Source: TMED23 sp964639965
Lineage (GTDB): Bacteria; Pseudomonadota; Alphaproteobacteria; Rhodospirillales; UBA2165
Reading direction: 5' to 3'
Assembly: GCA_964639965.1 (NCBI GenBank)
Contig: CAZXGI010000042.1
Coordinates: 1 to 20,912, forward strand
Length of the DNA stretch: 20,912 nt
The position numbers and the translations under genes were made by a program. The notes below the pieces were generated by a model that was not told the origin of the DNA, made no database searches, and saw only the letters and a list, made by a program, of their open reading frames with translations. Positions within the stretch are counted from its first letter, which is position 1, and each line of letters starts with the position of its first letter. This document shows positions 8,047 through 15,889 of this stretch, piece by piece.

Positions 8047-8523
8047 ATGAAAAAAAGTTTGGTTCTTGCAATGGTGTTTTTTCTGGCAGCTTGTTCAGGG
8101 AATAGTCGTATGACCAATGGTCAATTAATTGGCTCTATAGGGGGAGGTATCATTGGTACTTATGTTGGAAGTCAAATAGGGGCCGGATCAGGAAACTTAT
8201 TGTTTATAGTTGCTGGGGCCACACTTGGGAGCCTAGTAGGTTATTCATACGGTGATAGTCTTATTCCATCTGATCGAGCTAAATTCAAAGAAGCCACTAA
8301 AGTTGCAATGGATAATATAGCGGATGGTGAGGTTTATTCGTGGGTCAATCCTGATTCTGGTGTCGCAGGAACAATTACTCCTGTTCGTAGCTATCATGTC
8401 GAAAAAGATCAAATATGCAGGGATTTTGAAGCTACAATTTCGGTGGATAAAAGAATCGGTAAAACTAACGGCAGGGCATGCAAGATTAGTGCGGACGCGT
8501 GGTTAGTAGATAGTCATACTTGA
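8047..8523 (+). CDS. Glycine-zipper 17-kDa surface antigen-like lipoprotein
   Basis: This is a predicted outer-membrane lipoprotein of 158 residues. The signal peptide MKKSLVLAMVFFLAAC has a lipobox (LAAC), so lipidation is expected at Cys16. A glycine-zipper membrane segment follows (about 26-75, with GSIGGGIIGTYVGSQIGAG and GATLGSLVGYSYGD). The C-terminal domain carries ICRDFEATISVDKR and GRACKISADAWLV, the pattern of the RT0821/Lpp0805-type surface protein domain found in rickettsial 17-kDa antigens. The start is chosen at 8047 because of the GGAG 8 bases before it and because it gives a clean signal peptide. The role is probably structural, in the envelope. It stands alone. Confidence 0.85.
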   Translation: MKKSLVLAMVFFLAACSGNSRMTNGQLIGSIGGGIIGTYVGSQIGAGSGNLLFIVAGATLGSLVGYSYGDSLIPSDRAKFKEATKVAMDNIADGEVYSWVNPDSGVAGTITPVRSYHVEKDQICRDFEATISVDKRIGKTNGRACKISADAWLVDSHT

Positions 8524-8525
8524 TC

Positions 8526-8544
8526 ATGGTTATAGATGAGCCAT
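8526..8544 (+). terminator. Weak hairpin after the lipoprotein gene
   Basis: ATGGTT and AGCCAT form a 6-bp stem with one G-U pair and a seven-base loop, starting 2 bases after the stop. Only ATAAATTT follows rather than a true T-run. The rest of the spacer to 8797 is AT-rich with no feature I can support. Confidence 0.25.
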
Positions 8545-8797
8545 ATAAATTTGACGCCACTTGATTGAATATTTTTGGCATAAATTAATTTTTCGTGTGC
8601 TCCGTGTTGATGGAAAATAAGATGATTTGTTCATAAAATTCCGAATTTAGATTTAAAATAAAATGATTGATTTATTAATAAGTTAACCAATTTTATTGTT
8701 AATTCTCCAAAATAGTATCTTTAATGGTTGTGGAGTTTTGACTTTGGGTCAATTTCTGTTATTAAATGGCCTAAAATATTAAAATAGGTGCGTGAAT

Positions 8798-9280
8798 ATG
8801 GTGTTAACACCACGTATAGCGGGTACGAACCTAGTCCCGAATGGCGGTGGAAGGTATGCGACGGCAGCTGCTGTTCCGGGTGCTGAGTATTCTATAGTCA
8901 ATGAGTTAAATCAGACAAATGCTCTGATTTATGAAGGGGACTCGGAATTTCAATATGATCAATTCGGAGCTAAACAAAATTATCGGCGTAAGGAAAATCA
9001 AAATCAATATGCGCGTCAACAAAATTTTGACCACTTTGGTCGGTTATTTGAGCAGACCTTGGAGCGCCCAATTAATAAATCAATGTTGGGTAATACTAGT
9101 GAGAGTTTTGCTGCGGCATTTGAAACATCTGGGGCATATGTTCAGAAGCGTGGAGGAGAGTCATTTCCTTATCAACCGTTATATGCTTTGGACATAATCA
9201 TTGATACATATGAAACTAATGCCAAGGTCATATATGGAGAAATCCCGCCGGTTGGAGAAAAACTTAACGTAGTTTTGTAA
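8798..9280 (+). CDS. Unrecognised Q/N-rich hypothetical protein
   Basis: I do not recognise this 160-residue protein. The frame can start at GTG 8792, but AGG at 8786-8788 is only 3 bases from it and 9 bases from the ATG at 8798, so I prefer the ATG. It starts MVLTPRIAGTNLVPNGGGR, has an Ala-rich stretch, and then a polar segment of about 40 residues rich in Gln, Asn and Tyr (from FQYDQFG to QNFDHFG). The C-terminal part has a possible hydrophobic strand (YALDIIIDTYETNAKVIYG). There is no signal peptide, membrane helix or cysteine. It stands between the lipoprotein gene and the molybdenum operon, which converges on it. Codon use looks like that of the neighbours, so I take it as a real gene of unknown role. 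Confidence 0.6.
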   Translation: MVLTPRIAGTNLVPNGGGRYATAAAVPGAEYSIVNELNQTNALIYEGDSEFQYDQFGAKQNYRRKENQNQYARQQNFDHFGRLFEQTLERPINKSMLGNTSESFAAAFETSGAYVQKRGGESFPYQPLYALDIIIDTYETNAKVIYGEIPPVGEKLNVVL

Positions 9281-9344
9281 CCTTGATGTCTCACAATTTT
9301 TTGAACCCAAACATATTTATTGTTTTGACTCCAAGAAAGCATGC

Positions 9345-9360
9345 AATTTAAACTTAAATT
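9345..9360. repeat. AATTTAA/TTAAATT inverted repeat between convergent genes
   Basis: Perfect 7-bp arms are separated by AC in the 156-base spacer between convergent genes. At this A+T content it may be chance. Confidence 0.3.
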
Positions 9361-9436
9361 TGAGTGCACGTTTCCATAGCATATGGCAGTCATTCAATTA
9401 TATAGATCTAATGTAGTTACAACTGTGTGATCACAT

Positions 9437-11065
9437 TTACATTCTAATTCTAGTTTTCAATTCTTTAAGTCGTTCCGGCGTGTCTACATCAAAAAGCACC
9501 ACATCTGTATCAATAATTATTTCACTTATTTGGTCGCTATACTTTTCAAACAATTGTCTGGCGCCGATATCTCCCTTAATTGATAAAATTTCTCTAAGAT
9601 ACTGTTTACCCCAAAGAACTGGGTTACCTCGTTTCCGTCCGTGAATAGGTACACAGATTGAACGTCCTTCAGTTGGATTAAAAGCTTCAATTATTTGATT
9701 AATATGGTGGGCTTTGATGAGAGGCATGTCACCTAGAAAGATAATCACGCCATCGATATCATCTGAGATATGCTTGAGCCCGGTTTTTAAAGAGGTAGTC
9801 AATCCTTTGGTAAAGTTCGGGTTATATACAAATTTTGTAATTACATGGTTTAATGCTAATTTTATTTGGTCGGCCTCGTGACCGGTCACCACTGTGATTT
9901 CGTCAACTTTTGATTGTTGAATTTGCTCTGCAACATGAACGATCATTTTATTACCATCAATTTCTGTTAGCAGTTTATTCTTCTTGCCCATTCGTTTTGA
10001 TGAGCCAGCAGCTAATAATAAACCCATAATTTTAGGTTCCCTGGCTGATGAAATTTGTGTGTTAGCTAACTGTCGTAATTGACCTCTCTCACTAATTTCA
10101 TTTAAAAGTCCTCCTGAACCCATAAGCATAATATCTCTCCTATTTATGGGAACATCAGCTATTAAACGCCACAACACCCAATCAAAACCATTTAACTTCG
10201 GAGAGCGGGCGCAACCTGGCATTCCAACGATAGATATTTTTCCAATTGAACCAATGAACAAAAGATTTCCTGGGTCGACCGGCATTCCAAAGTGTTCGAC
10301 ATGGCCCCCCGCTTTAGTTACTGCCGCTGGCAGAATATCTGCACGATCTACAACAGCAGAGGCTCCAAAAATTAAAATAATTTCACAGTTATTTTTTTGC
10401 ATAGCATTGATAGCATTAATGACATCTGGTTCTGTATGCTGACATCTGATTTCGTTTTTTATCTTACCGTCAAATTGATTGATACGTGTCGTTACTACTT
10501 CAGCAGTCTTATCCAAAACACTTTCTTTCATACCAGGTAAACTTGTCATAATCAGACCAAAAGTCTTGTTTTTAAATGGTGCAACAGAAATCAAAGGTTC
10601 CTTACCTATAGATTTTATGACTGATTCTAATATTGTTTTTGGAATAGCGAACGGAATGATTTTTATCGTTGCGACTAGTTGTCGATTTGTGATTATGCTA
10701 TATTCGACAGAGGTTGCTATGGTGACTGATTCGTCAATTAAGTTTATCTTATTGATTTTTTCTCTATCAAATAAGAGAAGGCCATTTGTATTTGAAATGA
10801 GGTTACAACGCCCCGTAAAGGCATTGCTCGTTTTAACATTTTCTCCCGCTAGAATTTCGGTAATTGTGGAAGCTGCTTCGTTCTCAGATATATCATTTGG
10901 TTCTAGGCGTGCGACGATTAACTCTGTTATTCCTTCTGCGATGAAAGATCTGATGTCATCTTTGGTTAATAGATGACCTTTTTTAAGGGTCATGTTTGAA
11001 ATTCGTCGGCTATGGGCGAGGATAGCACCTTCAGCCTTTTTTACAGCTACCGGTCCAAATTTCAT
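9437..11065 (-). CDS. Fused molybdopterin-binding / MocA-type nucleotidyltransferase
   Basis: This two-domain protein of 542 residues is likely to work on the molybdenum cofactor of the operon's hydroxylase. Residues 1 to about 340 are a MoeA/MogA-like molybdopterin-binding region, with GRCNLISNTNGLLLFDR, GASAVVDRADILPAAV (about 235), GMPVDPGNLL (about 260) and GMPGCARSP (about 281). Residues 346-542 are an NTP-transferase of the MobA/MocA group, with the nucleotide loop GLLLAAGSSKRMG at 348-360, VVTGHEADQI, and FLGDMPLI as the metal-binding Asp motif. By analogy this half would attach CMP to molybdopterin (MCD cofactor), as hydroxylases of this family need. The fusion is known in alphaproteobacteria. 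Its ATG overlaps the upstream XdhC-like stop by one base (TAATG), so the two are translationally coupled. It is the last gene of the operon. Confidence 0.88.
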   Translation of the reverse strand: MKFGPVAVKKAEGAILAHSRRISNMTLKKGHLLTKDDIRSFIAEGITELIVARLEPNDISENEAASTITEILAGENVKTSNAFTGRCNLISNTNGLLLFDREKINKINLIDESVTIATSVEYSIITNRQLVATIKIIPFAIPKTILESVIKSIGKEPLISVAPFKNKTFGLIMTSLPGMKESVLDKTAEVVTTRINQFDGKIKNEIRCQHTEPDVINAINAMQKNNCEIILIFGASAVVDRADILPAAVTKAGGHVEHFGMPVDPGNLLFIGSIGKISIVGMPGCARSPKLNGFDWVLWRLIADVPINRRDIMLMGSGGLLNEISERGQLRQLANTQISSAREPKIMGLLLAAGSSKRMGKKNKLLTEIDGNKMIVHVAEQIQQSKVDEITVVTGHEADQIKLALNHVITKFVYNPNFTKGLTTSLKTGLKHISDDIDGVIIFLGDMPLIKAHHINQIIEAFNPTEGRSICVPIHGRKRGNPVLWGKQYLREILSIKGDIGARQLFEKYSDQISEIIIDTDVVLFDVDTPERLKELKTRIRM

Positions 11066-12078
11066 TAGATATTCAATTTGCCGTGTTTGACCGCTATCAT
11101 TTCTGCAAGGATCGTCACAGCAATTTCTTCTGGAGATGTGGCGCCAAGGTCTAATCCTATTGGAGCATGAATTCGGGTAAGATCCTTTTCGCTAAAGCCA
11201 ATTAAAGCTAATCTCTCTAGGCGAGAAGCATGTGTTCGGCGACTACCTAGGCTCCCAATATAAAAAGCATCAGTTTTTAGCGCGACTTCTAAAGCTGGGT
11301 CATCAAGTTTTGGATCATGGGTTAGCGTTACTACTGCACAACGTGAATCCGGATTGAATAATTTTAACCCTTCATCTGGCCAATCTTCACTGATGGTTAG
11401 ATTGGGAAACCGTTTCGATGTTGCAAATGAACCCCTTGGATCAATTACTGTTAAATCAAATCCAGAAATTTGGGCCATTGGAATTAGGGCTTGGGCTATA
11501 TGAACGGCACCGATAATAGCGCAACGAAGTGGTGGATTAAATACTTGGACGAAAATTTCGTCATTCTCAATTTGATATATTTTTGAACGATCGTGTTGCA
11601 GGGCTGAACGAGCATTTTCTAGCATTTCTGATGTAAGTTCTAATTCTCCACTAACTTTTGTATGTGTAACATAACTCCGTTCTCCACTGGTTAAATTTGT
11701 AACCGTGGCTGTTGGGCGGTCGTTGATCAAACAATCTAACGTTTTTTTTTCTTTGGCACGTTCAACAAGAATTCTTATATTACCGCCACATGCGAGGCCA
11801 ACTTCCCAAGCTTGTTCATTGGTTACACCGAAATCTAGAAGCCGGTTCTTTCCATCGGATATGGTTTCCATAGCTTCGCCGATTACGGATCCTTCTATGC
11901 AGCCACCAGAGACTGATCCCGCAAAAGATCCTGTTTCGTCTATAACGAGTTGACTGCCGACTGGTCTGGGAGCTGATCCCCAAGTGTCAATAACAGTAGC
12001 GATTGCGACTTCCCGGCCATCATTTTTCCAACTGATGGCTTGTTCCAAGACGTTGTTTGCACTGGTTATATCAACCAT
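11065..12078 (-). CDS. XdhC/CoxI family molybdenum hydroxylase maturation factor
   Basis: XdhC-type proteins bind the molybdenum cofactor and help insert the sulfurated form into xanthine dehydrogenase-family enzymes. The 337 residues show the N-terminal XdhC/CoxI domain, with GSAPRPVGSQLVI (34-46) and SGGCIEG (57-63, Cys60 in the conserved loop). The C-terminal Rossmann domain has AIIGAVHIAQ (187-196), IGSLGSRRTHASR (about 273) and the closing IGLDLGATSPEEIAV. Both domains are present, so it looks complete. GAGG 7 bases before the ATG supports the start. It lies 23 bases after the FAD-subunit gene and overlaps the next gene by one base. The family call is strong. Confidence 0.92.
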   Translation of the reverse strand: MVDITSANNVLEQAISWKNDGREVAIATVIDTWGSAPRPVGSQLVIDETGSFAGSVSGGCIEGSVIGEAMETISDGKNRLLDFGVTNEQAWEVGLACGGNIRILVERAKEKKTLDCLINDRPTATVTNLTSGERSYVTHTKVSGELELTSEMLENARSALQHDRSKIYQIENDEIFVQVFNPPLRCAIIGAVHIAQALIPMAQISGFDLTVIDPRGSFATSKRFPNLTISEDWPDEGLKLFNPDSRCAVVTLTHDPKLDDPALEVALKTDAFYIGSLGSRRTHASRLERLALIGFSEKDLTRIHAPIGLDLGATSPEEIAVTILAEMIAVKHGKLNI

Positions 12079-12101
12079 TGCTAGACCTCAATCACTAGTT
12101 A

Positions 12102-12890
12102 TTATTCGCCGATGGCTCGGCGTGTCATCACATTAATCAAATGAGCGCGGTATTCAGCTGAAGCATGAATATCCGAAGATAATCCTTCATCTGGAACTTT
12201 AATATCTCGAATTTCTTTTGGATTATAGTTATTTGTGAGAGCAACTTCGAAATCGTTAATCCTAAAGACGCAGGGGCCGGCACCTGTGATTGCTACTCGT
12301 ACACCATTAGAGGTCTTAGCAACAAAGGATCCTACTATAGGGTAACGTGAGGCTGGATTTGGGAAGTGTTTGTAACCAGCTTCTTCCGGAATGGGAAATG
12401 AAACGGAAAGGATTAGTTCTCCCTCCTCTAGAGCTGTGTCAAACAATCCAGTGAAAAAATCATCGGAATTGATTTCACGAGTATTGGTTTTAATTATTGC
12501 GTTCAAAGCTAAAACTGCAGAAGGGTAACTGGCTGCTGGATCACTGTTGGCTAATGAACCTCCGATCGTTCCTCGATTTCGGACCATTTGATCACCTATC
12601 GTACCAGCTAAATAGGCTAGTGCTGGTATTTTCTCGGCGACTAATTGAGACGAATTTACAGCATGATGTGTTGTCATAGCCTTGATTATAAGAGAATTTC
12701 CATCTTGAAAGATACCTTGCATATCAGCAAGATCTCCAAGGTCTACAACGTCTGTTGGTTGATCAAGCCGTTGCTTGAGTACTGGGATTAGCGTCATACC
12801 GCCAGCTAAAAATCGCGCTTCTTCGGAATCGTTATGCTTAGCAATTGCATCATTGATAGAAGTGGCTCGCTGATATTCAAAATCATACAT
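12102..12890 (-). CDS. FAD-binding medium subunit of a molybdenum hydroxylase (CoxM-like)
   Basis: In xanthine dehydrogenase/CO dehydrogenase-type enzymes this subunit carries FAD and passes electrons from the iron-sulfur subunit to the acceptor. The 262 residues contain the two FAD motifs: LAGGMTLIPVLK near 28-39 (usual form AGGxSL) and TIGGSLANSDPAAS at 108-121. The CO dehydrogenase flavoprotein C-terminal region follows (about 160-262). It starts 10 bases after the small subunit with AAGGGAAG as ribosome binding site. No large (molybdenum) subunit gene separates or follows them, which is unusual. The substrate cannot be told without that subunit, so I do not assign CO or xanthine. Confidence 0.9.
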   Translation of the reverse strand: MYDFEYQRATSINDAIAKHNDSEEARFLAGGMTLIPVLKQRLDQPTDVVDLGDLADMQGIFQDGNSLIIKAMTTHHAVNSSQLVAEKIPALAYLAGTIGDQMVRNRGTIGGSLANSDPAASYPSAVLALNAIIKTNTREINSDDFFTGLFDTALEEGELILSVSFPIPEEAGYKHFPNPASRYPIVGSFVAKTSNGVRVAITGAGPCVFRINDFEVALTNNYNPKEIRDIKVPDEGLSSDIHASAEYRAHLINVMTRRAIGE

Positions 12891-12900
12891 TATTCTTCCC

Positions 12901-13365
12901 TTATCTCATTTCTTTAGCAGCAGCGCTGATTGCTTCAACAATATTATGATAACCTGTGCAACGGCATATATTCCCTTCAAGCGCTTCTCGAATTTCTTTC
13001 TCTGTCGGATCAGGGTTATCATTTATGATGCCGATAGCGCTCATGACCATTCCCGGAGTACAAAATCCACATTGAAGAGCATGGTTTTGTCTGAAAGCTT
13101 CTTGCATGGGATGCAATACGTCTCCATTTGCTAAACCTTCAATTGTTTGAACTTCATCCCCATCGACATGAGCCGCTAACAAGGAACAAGATTTTACCGC
13201 TCGACCGTTTACGTGAACGGTGCATGCCCCACACTGCGAAGTATCACAACCCACATGAGTTCCCGTTAAACCAAGGTGATCTCGAATAAACTGGACCAAT
13301 AGGGTCCGGCCTTCAACTTCTCCAGTGACAGTCTTCCCATTTACTGTCATTTTAATTGATGGCAT
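12901..13365 (-). CDS. (2Fe-2S) small subunit of a molybdenum hydroxylase (CoxS-like)
   Basis: This is the iron-sulfur subunit, which relays electrons from the molybdenum site to FAD. All eight cluster cysteines are present in the 154 residues. The plant ferredoxin-type cluster uses C40, C45, C48 and C60 (GCDTSQCGACTV...KSC). The second cluster uses C99, C102, C134 and C136 (CGFCTPGM and CRCTGYHN). GGGAG 6 bases before the ATG fixes the start. It is the first gene of the operon, transcribed away from the Panacea-domain gene across a 219-base control region. The partner large subunit is missing from the locus. Confidence 0.93.
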   Translation of the reverse strand: MPSIKMTVNGKTVTGEVEGRTLLVQFIRDHLGLTGTHVGCDTSQCGACTVHVNGRAVKSCSLLAAHVDGDEVQTIEGLANGDVLHPMQEAFRQNHALQCGFCTPGMVMSAIGIINDNPDPTEKEIREALEGNICRCTGYHNIVEAISAAAKEMR

Positions 13366-13427
13366 TAACCTCTCCCATTACATCTCTGCTTTTGCTTTAC
13401 CCAATTATTAGTAACAACCTAACGATT

Positions 13428-13446
13428 ATCAGATTACGTTTCTGAT
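13428..13446. promoter_or_regulatory. Dyad ATCAGA-N7-TCTGAT, candidate operator
   Basis: Perfect 6-bp half-sites are separated by 7 bases, and further outward matches follow after one mismatch on each side. It lies 63-81 bases upstream of the CoxS-like start, a typical place for a regulator site. No regulator gene is adjacent. Confidence 0.4.
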
Positions 13447-13501
13447 TATGGCGATATAGGATTGCCTTAATCTCAATTGCATACGCTTTAAACTTTTTTA
13501 A

Positions 13502-13527
13502 CCAGAATAACATATTATATGTTCTGG
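13502..13527. promoter_or_regulatory. Dyad CCAGAA..CATATTATATG..TTCTGG
   Basis: CCAGAA (13502-13507) and TTCTGG (13522-13527) flank the near-palindrome CATATTATATG (13511-13521), with three unpaired bases (TAA) on the left. It ends 57 bases before the Panacea gene start. With a one-base centre it fits a DNA-binding site better than an RNA hairpin. Confidence 0.4.
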
Positions 13528-13584
13528 GGAGCGTGTGTCATCCTAAATTTTTAATTGAGTTAGTTTGAAAGATGGAATGAAGCT

Positions 13585-14136
13585 ATGCCTGCAGCAGTAG
13601 ACTCTGTATTCGATGTTGCGTTTTGGTTTACAGATAAAGCATTAAATGACAACGAATATTTGCAACCATCAAAATTGCAATCTTTGCTTTATTTATCGCA
13701 GTCTTATTATGCGATAGCACATAAAGGCAAAAAGCTTTTCCCGGCAATTTTTGTTGTAGAGGAAATGGGACCAATTGAGCCCTCTATTCACAGAGCTTGG
13801 ACACGAGGGCGCCCGGTATTTGATGAAAACAAGATTGCTAGCCAGGAAATTAAAGTTTTTCTCGAAAGTATTTGGCGAAGGTTTGGGCATCATTCTAATG
13901 AGCATCTTTCCAAATTGTGCCGAAGAACCCTAGGTTATCAAGCCGCTTTTGAACGGGGATACAGAGCTGAAATCGATTTTGATAAAATGGCAGAGGGAAT
14001 TAGCCTGGGGGGCAATCTGCCGGAGTTAGACCAAGTGGTTAGGCCTAAACTGGTCCGTTCATCGGCTACTGGCAGGGCCGTTGAGGTTAAGGCTTGGACA
14101 CCCCCGGTTCTAGACAAGAATAAGCACAAAAGCTGA
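13585..14136 (+). CDS. Panacea/SocA (DUF4065)-domain protein
   Basis: The Panacea domain is found in many antitoxins and in Caulobacter SocA, a ClpXP adaptor that delivers the toxin SocB for degradation. The 183 residues start with the domain hallmark DVAFWFTDKAL...LQPSKLQSLLYLSQSYYAIAHKGKKLF, then FVVEEMGPIEPSIHRAW, FLESIWRRFGHHSNEHLSKLC and a Lys-rich C-terminal tail. No signal or membrane segment is seen. No toxin-like gene is next to it: the neighbours are the divergent molybdenum operon and the convergent antiporter operon. Close relatives in alphaproteobacteria also seem to be single genes, so a general adaptor or regulatory role is possible. This is inference. Confidence 0.8.
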   Translation: MPAAVDSVFDVAFWFTDKALNDNEYLQPSKLQSLLYLSQSYYAIAHKGKKLFPAIFVVEEMGPIEPSIHRAWTRGRPVFDENKIASQEIKVFLESIWRRFGHHSNEHLSKLCRRTLGYQAAFERGYRAEIDFDKMAEGISLGGNLPELDQVVRPKLVRSSATGRAVEVKAWTPPVLDKNKHKS

Positions 14137-14160
14137 GTGTTTCTGAGTTGAAGAGATGAG

Positions 14161-14181
14161 ATTGGGATAATTTGTTCCAAT
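14161..14181. repeat. Hairpin between convergent genes
   Basis: ATTGGGA and TTCCAAT form a 7-bp stem with one G-T wobble around a seven-base loop, between the Panacea gene and the end of the antiporter operon. No T-run is present, so a terminator role is only possible. Confidence 0.3.
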
Positions 14182-14197
14182 ATCTACGGCTGAAAAA

Positions 14198-15889
14198 TTA
14201 AATGAAAAATAATATAATTAATAAAGCCAATAAAGCTAAAATGATTGCGACCGATGTTCCCACCGAATTTGTCCTTGCGAGTGAGCCGTCTGGTCCGTGA
14301 TGGCGGAAAACACCTGAAATAAATCCGTTTAAAAGATTCACAAAAACAGCACGTACTGATCTATCAACTATTGCGCCTATATTGGTGATTTTAAGTATAA
14401 TTATGGGGAATAGACGCCTATAACTCCAATCAAAATCTAAATTCGTCGATTTTAAATGAGGTGGAAATAGACCGCTTCTCGTGAGCCACCCAAAAGCGAG
14501 AGCAGAAAAGACAAGAAGTTGAATTTGGGTGACAACATGGGTCGTTGTATAGGGAACATAATCTACATTGTAGGGTAAGATTTCGTACAGCCAACTCGGA
14601 AAAACACCGATGGCTACGCATAGAAAGGCGGCAGTCCCCATAGCAGTTAGCATATTTTTTGGCGCTTCTTCGGGTCGCTTTCCCGAGTCATTTGCAAAAA
14701 ATGCAAAGTACGGTATTTTAATTCCTGAATGGTAAAGCACAGCAGCTGATGCAAATAAAAGAGTAGCCCAGACTATCCAGTAGCCTTCATATGCCGACGC
14801 TGTGATTATGAGAGATTTCGATATAAAACCACTAAATAATGGGAACGCTGCACTGGATGCCGCGCCTATTATACAAAATCCTGTAGTGAGTGGCATTGTT
14901 TTATAAAGCCCACCTAGCTCAGATCCTTTAACTGTACCCGTTTGAAAAAGAACCGCTCCCATACACATAAAAAGAAGCCCTTTGTATAGGATATGTGCAA
15001 AAGCATGCGCCGCAGTGCCGTTGAGAGCAAGCTCTGTTCCTATGCCAACTCCAACAACCATGAACCCCAATTGGACGTTAATACTATACGCGAGTACTTT
15101 TCTTAGGTCATTCTCAATAACAGCATAGAATATCGGGAACGCAGTCATTAAAGCTCCGATCCAAATCAGCATTTCAGTTCCTGGAAACCCTCGAGCAAGG
15201 CCATAAATAGCTAATTTGGTTGTAAATGCCGATAGAAATACAGTCCCAGTAATCGTTGCCTCTGGATACGAGTCGGTTAACCAATTATGTAAAAATGGAA
15301 ATGCCGCTTTGATGCCGAAAGCTATAAAAATGAGAACAGGGCCAAGATCAGTTAATCCCATTTTATCAAAGGAAATAGAGCCAGTTTGTTTGAAATGGAT
15401 TATAGCTCCAGCTAGAAGCAATACGCCAGATCCAACCTGAATAATTAGGTATCGCATACCAGCGCGATAAGAACTTTCAGTTTTACTTGACCAAATTAGA
15501 AAAACTGACGCGATAGCTGTTCCTTCCCAATATACAAACAAAGTAATTAAATCGCCTGCAAAAGCTCCTCCAATGGCTGATCCTGCATAGATAAGACCCG
15601 CCATTTGCTGGACCGCATCTTTTATGTGAAACGCATATATAATACTAATTATAGCCGCGATATGAAAAATATAACCAAATAAGAGACTTAAACTATCAAT
15701 GCGAACAGGTGACAACGCATATCCAAATATACTGATTGCAAAATGTGCACCCTCGGTTATCGTAATAAGGCTCCACATTCCGATTAATGGAAGGGCCAGC
15801 ATATAGGCATTACGCATATTTCCGCGTAAAAATGGAACAAAGAAAGCTCCGAAAATCAATATTATGCCGGGTGGTAGTTCAATCATCAT
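14198..15889 (-). CDS. Third antiporter-like (NuoL/MnhA/MnhD-type) pump subunit
   Basis: This is a polytopic inner-membrane proton/cation-translocating subunit of 563 residues, related to NuoL/M/N of complex I and MrpA/D. Key charged residues are present: Glu122 in LFVYWEGTAIAS (TM5 Glu), Lys194 in FGIKAAFPFLHNWLTDSYPEA (TM7 Lys), His201, and Lys225 in SAFTTKLAIYG (TM8). The C-terminus has an HHGPDGSLAR loop and a final hydrophobic helix. The MrpA C-terminal MbhD/MbhE domains are not here; a separate gene at 19952 carries them. Two Met codons open the frame (15889 and 15886). Both lie inside the end of the 91-residue gene (overlap of 11 or 8 bases), with a weak GAG upstream. It is the last gene of the operon. 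Confidence 0.88.
   Translation of the reverse strand: MMIELPPGIILIFGAFFVPFLRGNMRNAYMLALPLIGMWSLITITEGAHFAISIFGYALSPVRIDSLSLLFGYIFHIAAIISIIYAFHIKDAVQQMAGLIYAGSAIGGAFAGDLITLFVYWEGTAIASVFLIWSSKTESSYRAGMRYLIIQVGSGVLLLAGAIIHFKQTGSISFDKMGLTDLGPVLIFIAFGIKAAFPFLHNWLTDSYPEATITGTVFLSAFTTKLAIYGLARGFPGTEMLIWIGALMTAFPIFYAVIENDLRKVLAYSINVQLGFMVVGVGIGTELALNGTAAHAFAHILYKGLLFMCMGAVLFQTGTVKGSELGGLYKTMPLTTGFCIIGAASSAAFPLFSGFISKSLIITASAYEGYWIVWATLLFASAAVLYHSGIKIPYFAFFANDSGKRPEEAPKNMLTAMGTAAFLCVAIGVFPSWLYEILPYNVDYVPYTTTHVVTQIQLLVFSALAFGWLTRSGLFPPHLKSTNLDFDWSYRRLFPIIILKITNIGAIVDRSVRAVFVNLLNGFISGVFRHHGPDGSLARTNSVGTSVAIILALLALLIILFFI

Larger units (their letters stand above)
13366..13584. promoter_or_regulatory. Divergent control region between the molybdenum operon and the Panacea gene
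   Basis: This 219-base spacer must hold the promoters of both the minus-strand operon (start 13365) and the plus-strand gene (start 13585). It has two dyads, described separately, which are candidate operator sites. I could not settle on a -35/-10 pair. For the plus gene, only a weak purine stretch (GAAAGATGGAATGAAG) precedes the ATG. Confidence 0.5.

Noticed and set aside
8047..8523. Long upstream form of the lipoprotein starting at 8026
   Set aside because: It would bury the ribosome binding site at 8035-8038 and place seven extra residues before a textbook lipoprotein signal peptide.
9172..9393. 73-codon minus-strand frame over the end of the Q/N-rich gene
   Set aside because: It lacks a ribosome binding site and protein-like composition, and overlaps a better supported gene.
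9426..9435. TGTGATCACA palindrome resembling a CRP/FNR site
   Set aside because: The half-sites are contiguous without the usual 6-base (CRP) or 4-base (FNR) spacer, and it lies at the 3' ends of convergent genes, so it is probably chance.
10479..10976. 165-codon open frame antisense to the MoCF/MocA fusion gene
   Set aside because: It is fully inside a well-conserved gene on the other strand, with no family features. Its length reflects codon bias of the true gene.
13585..14136. Reading the Panacea gene as half of a SocAB toxin-antitoxin module
   Set aside because: No toxin-sized partner frame lies in the same direction on either side. The nearest genes belong to other operons.
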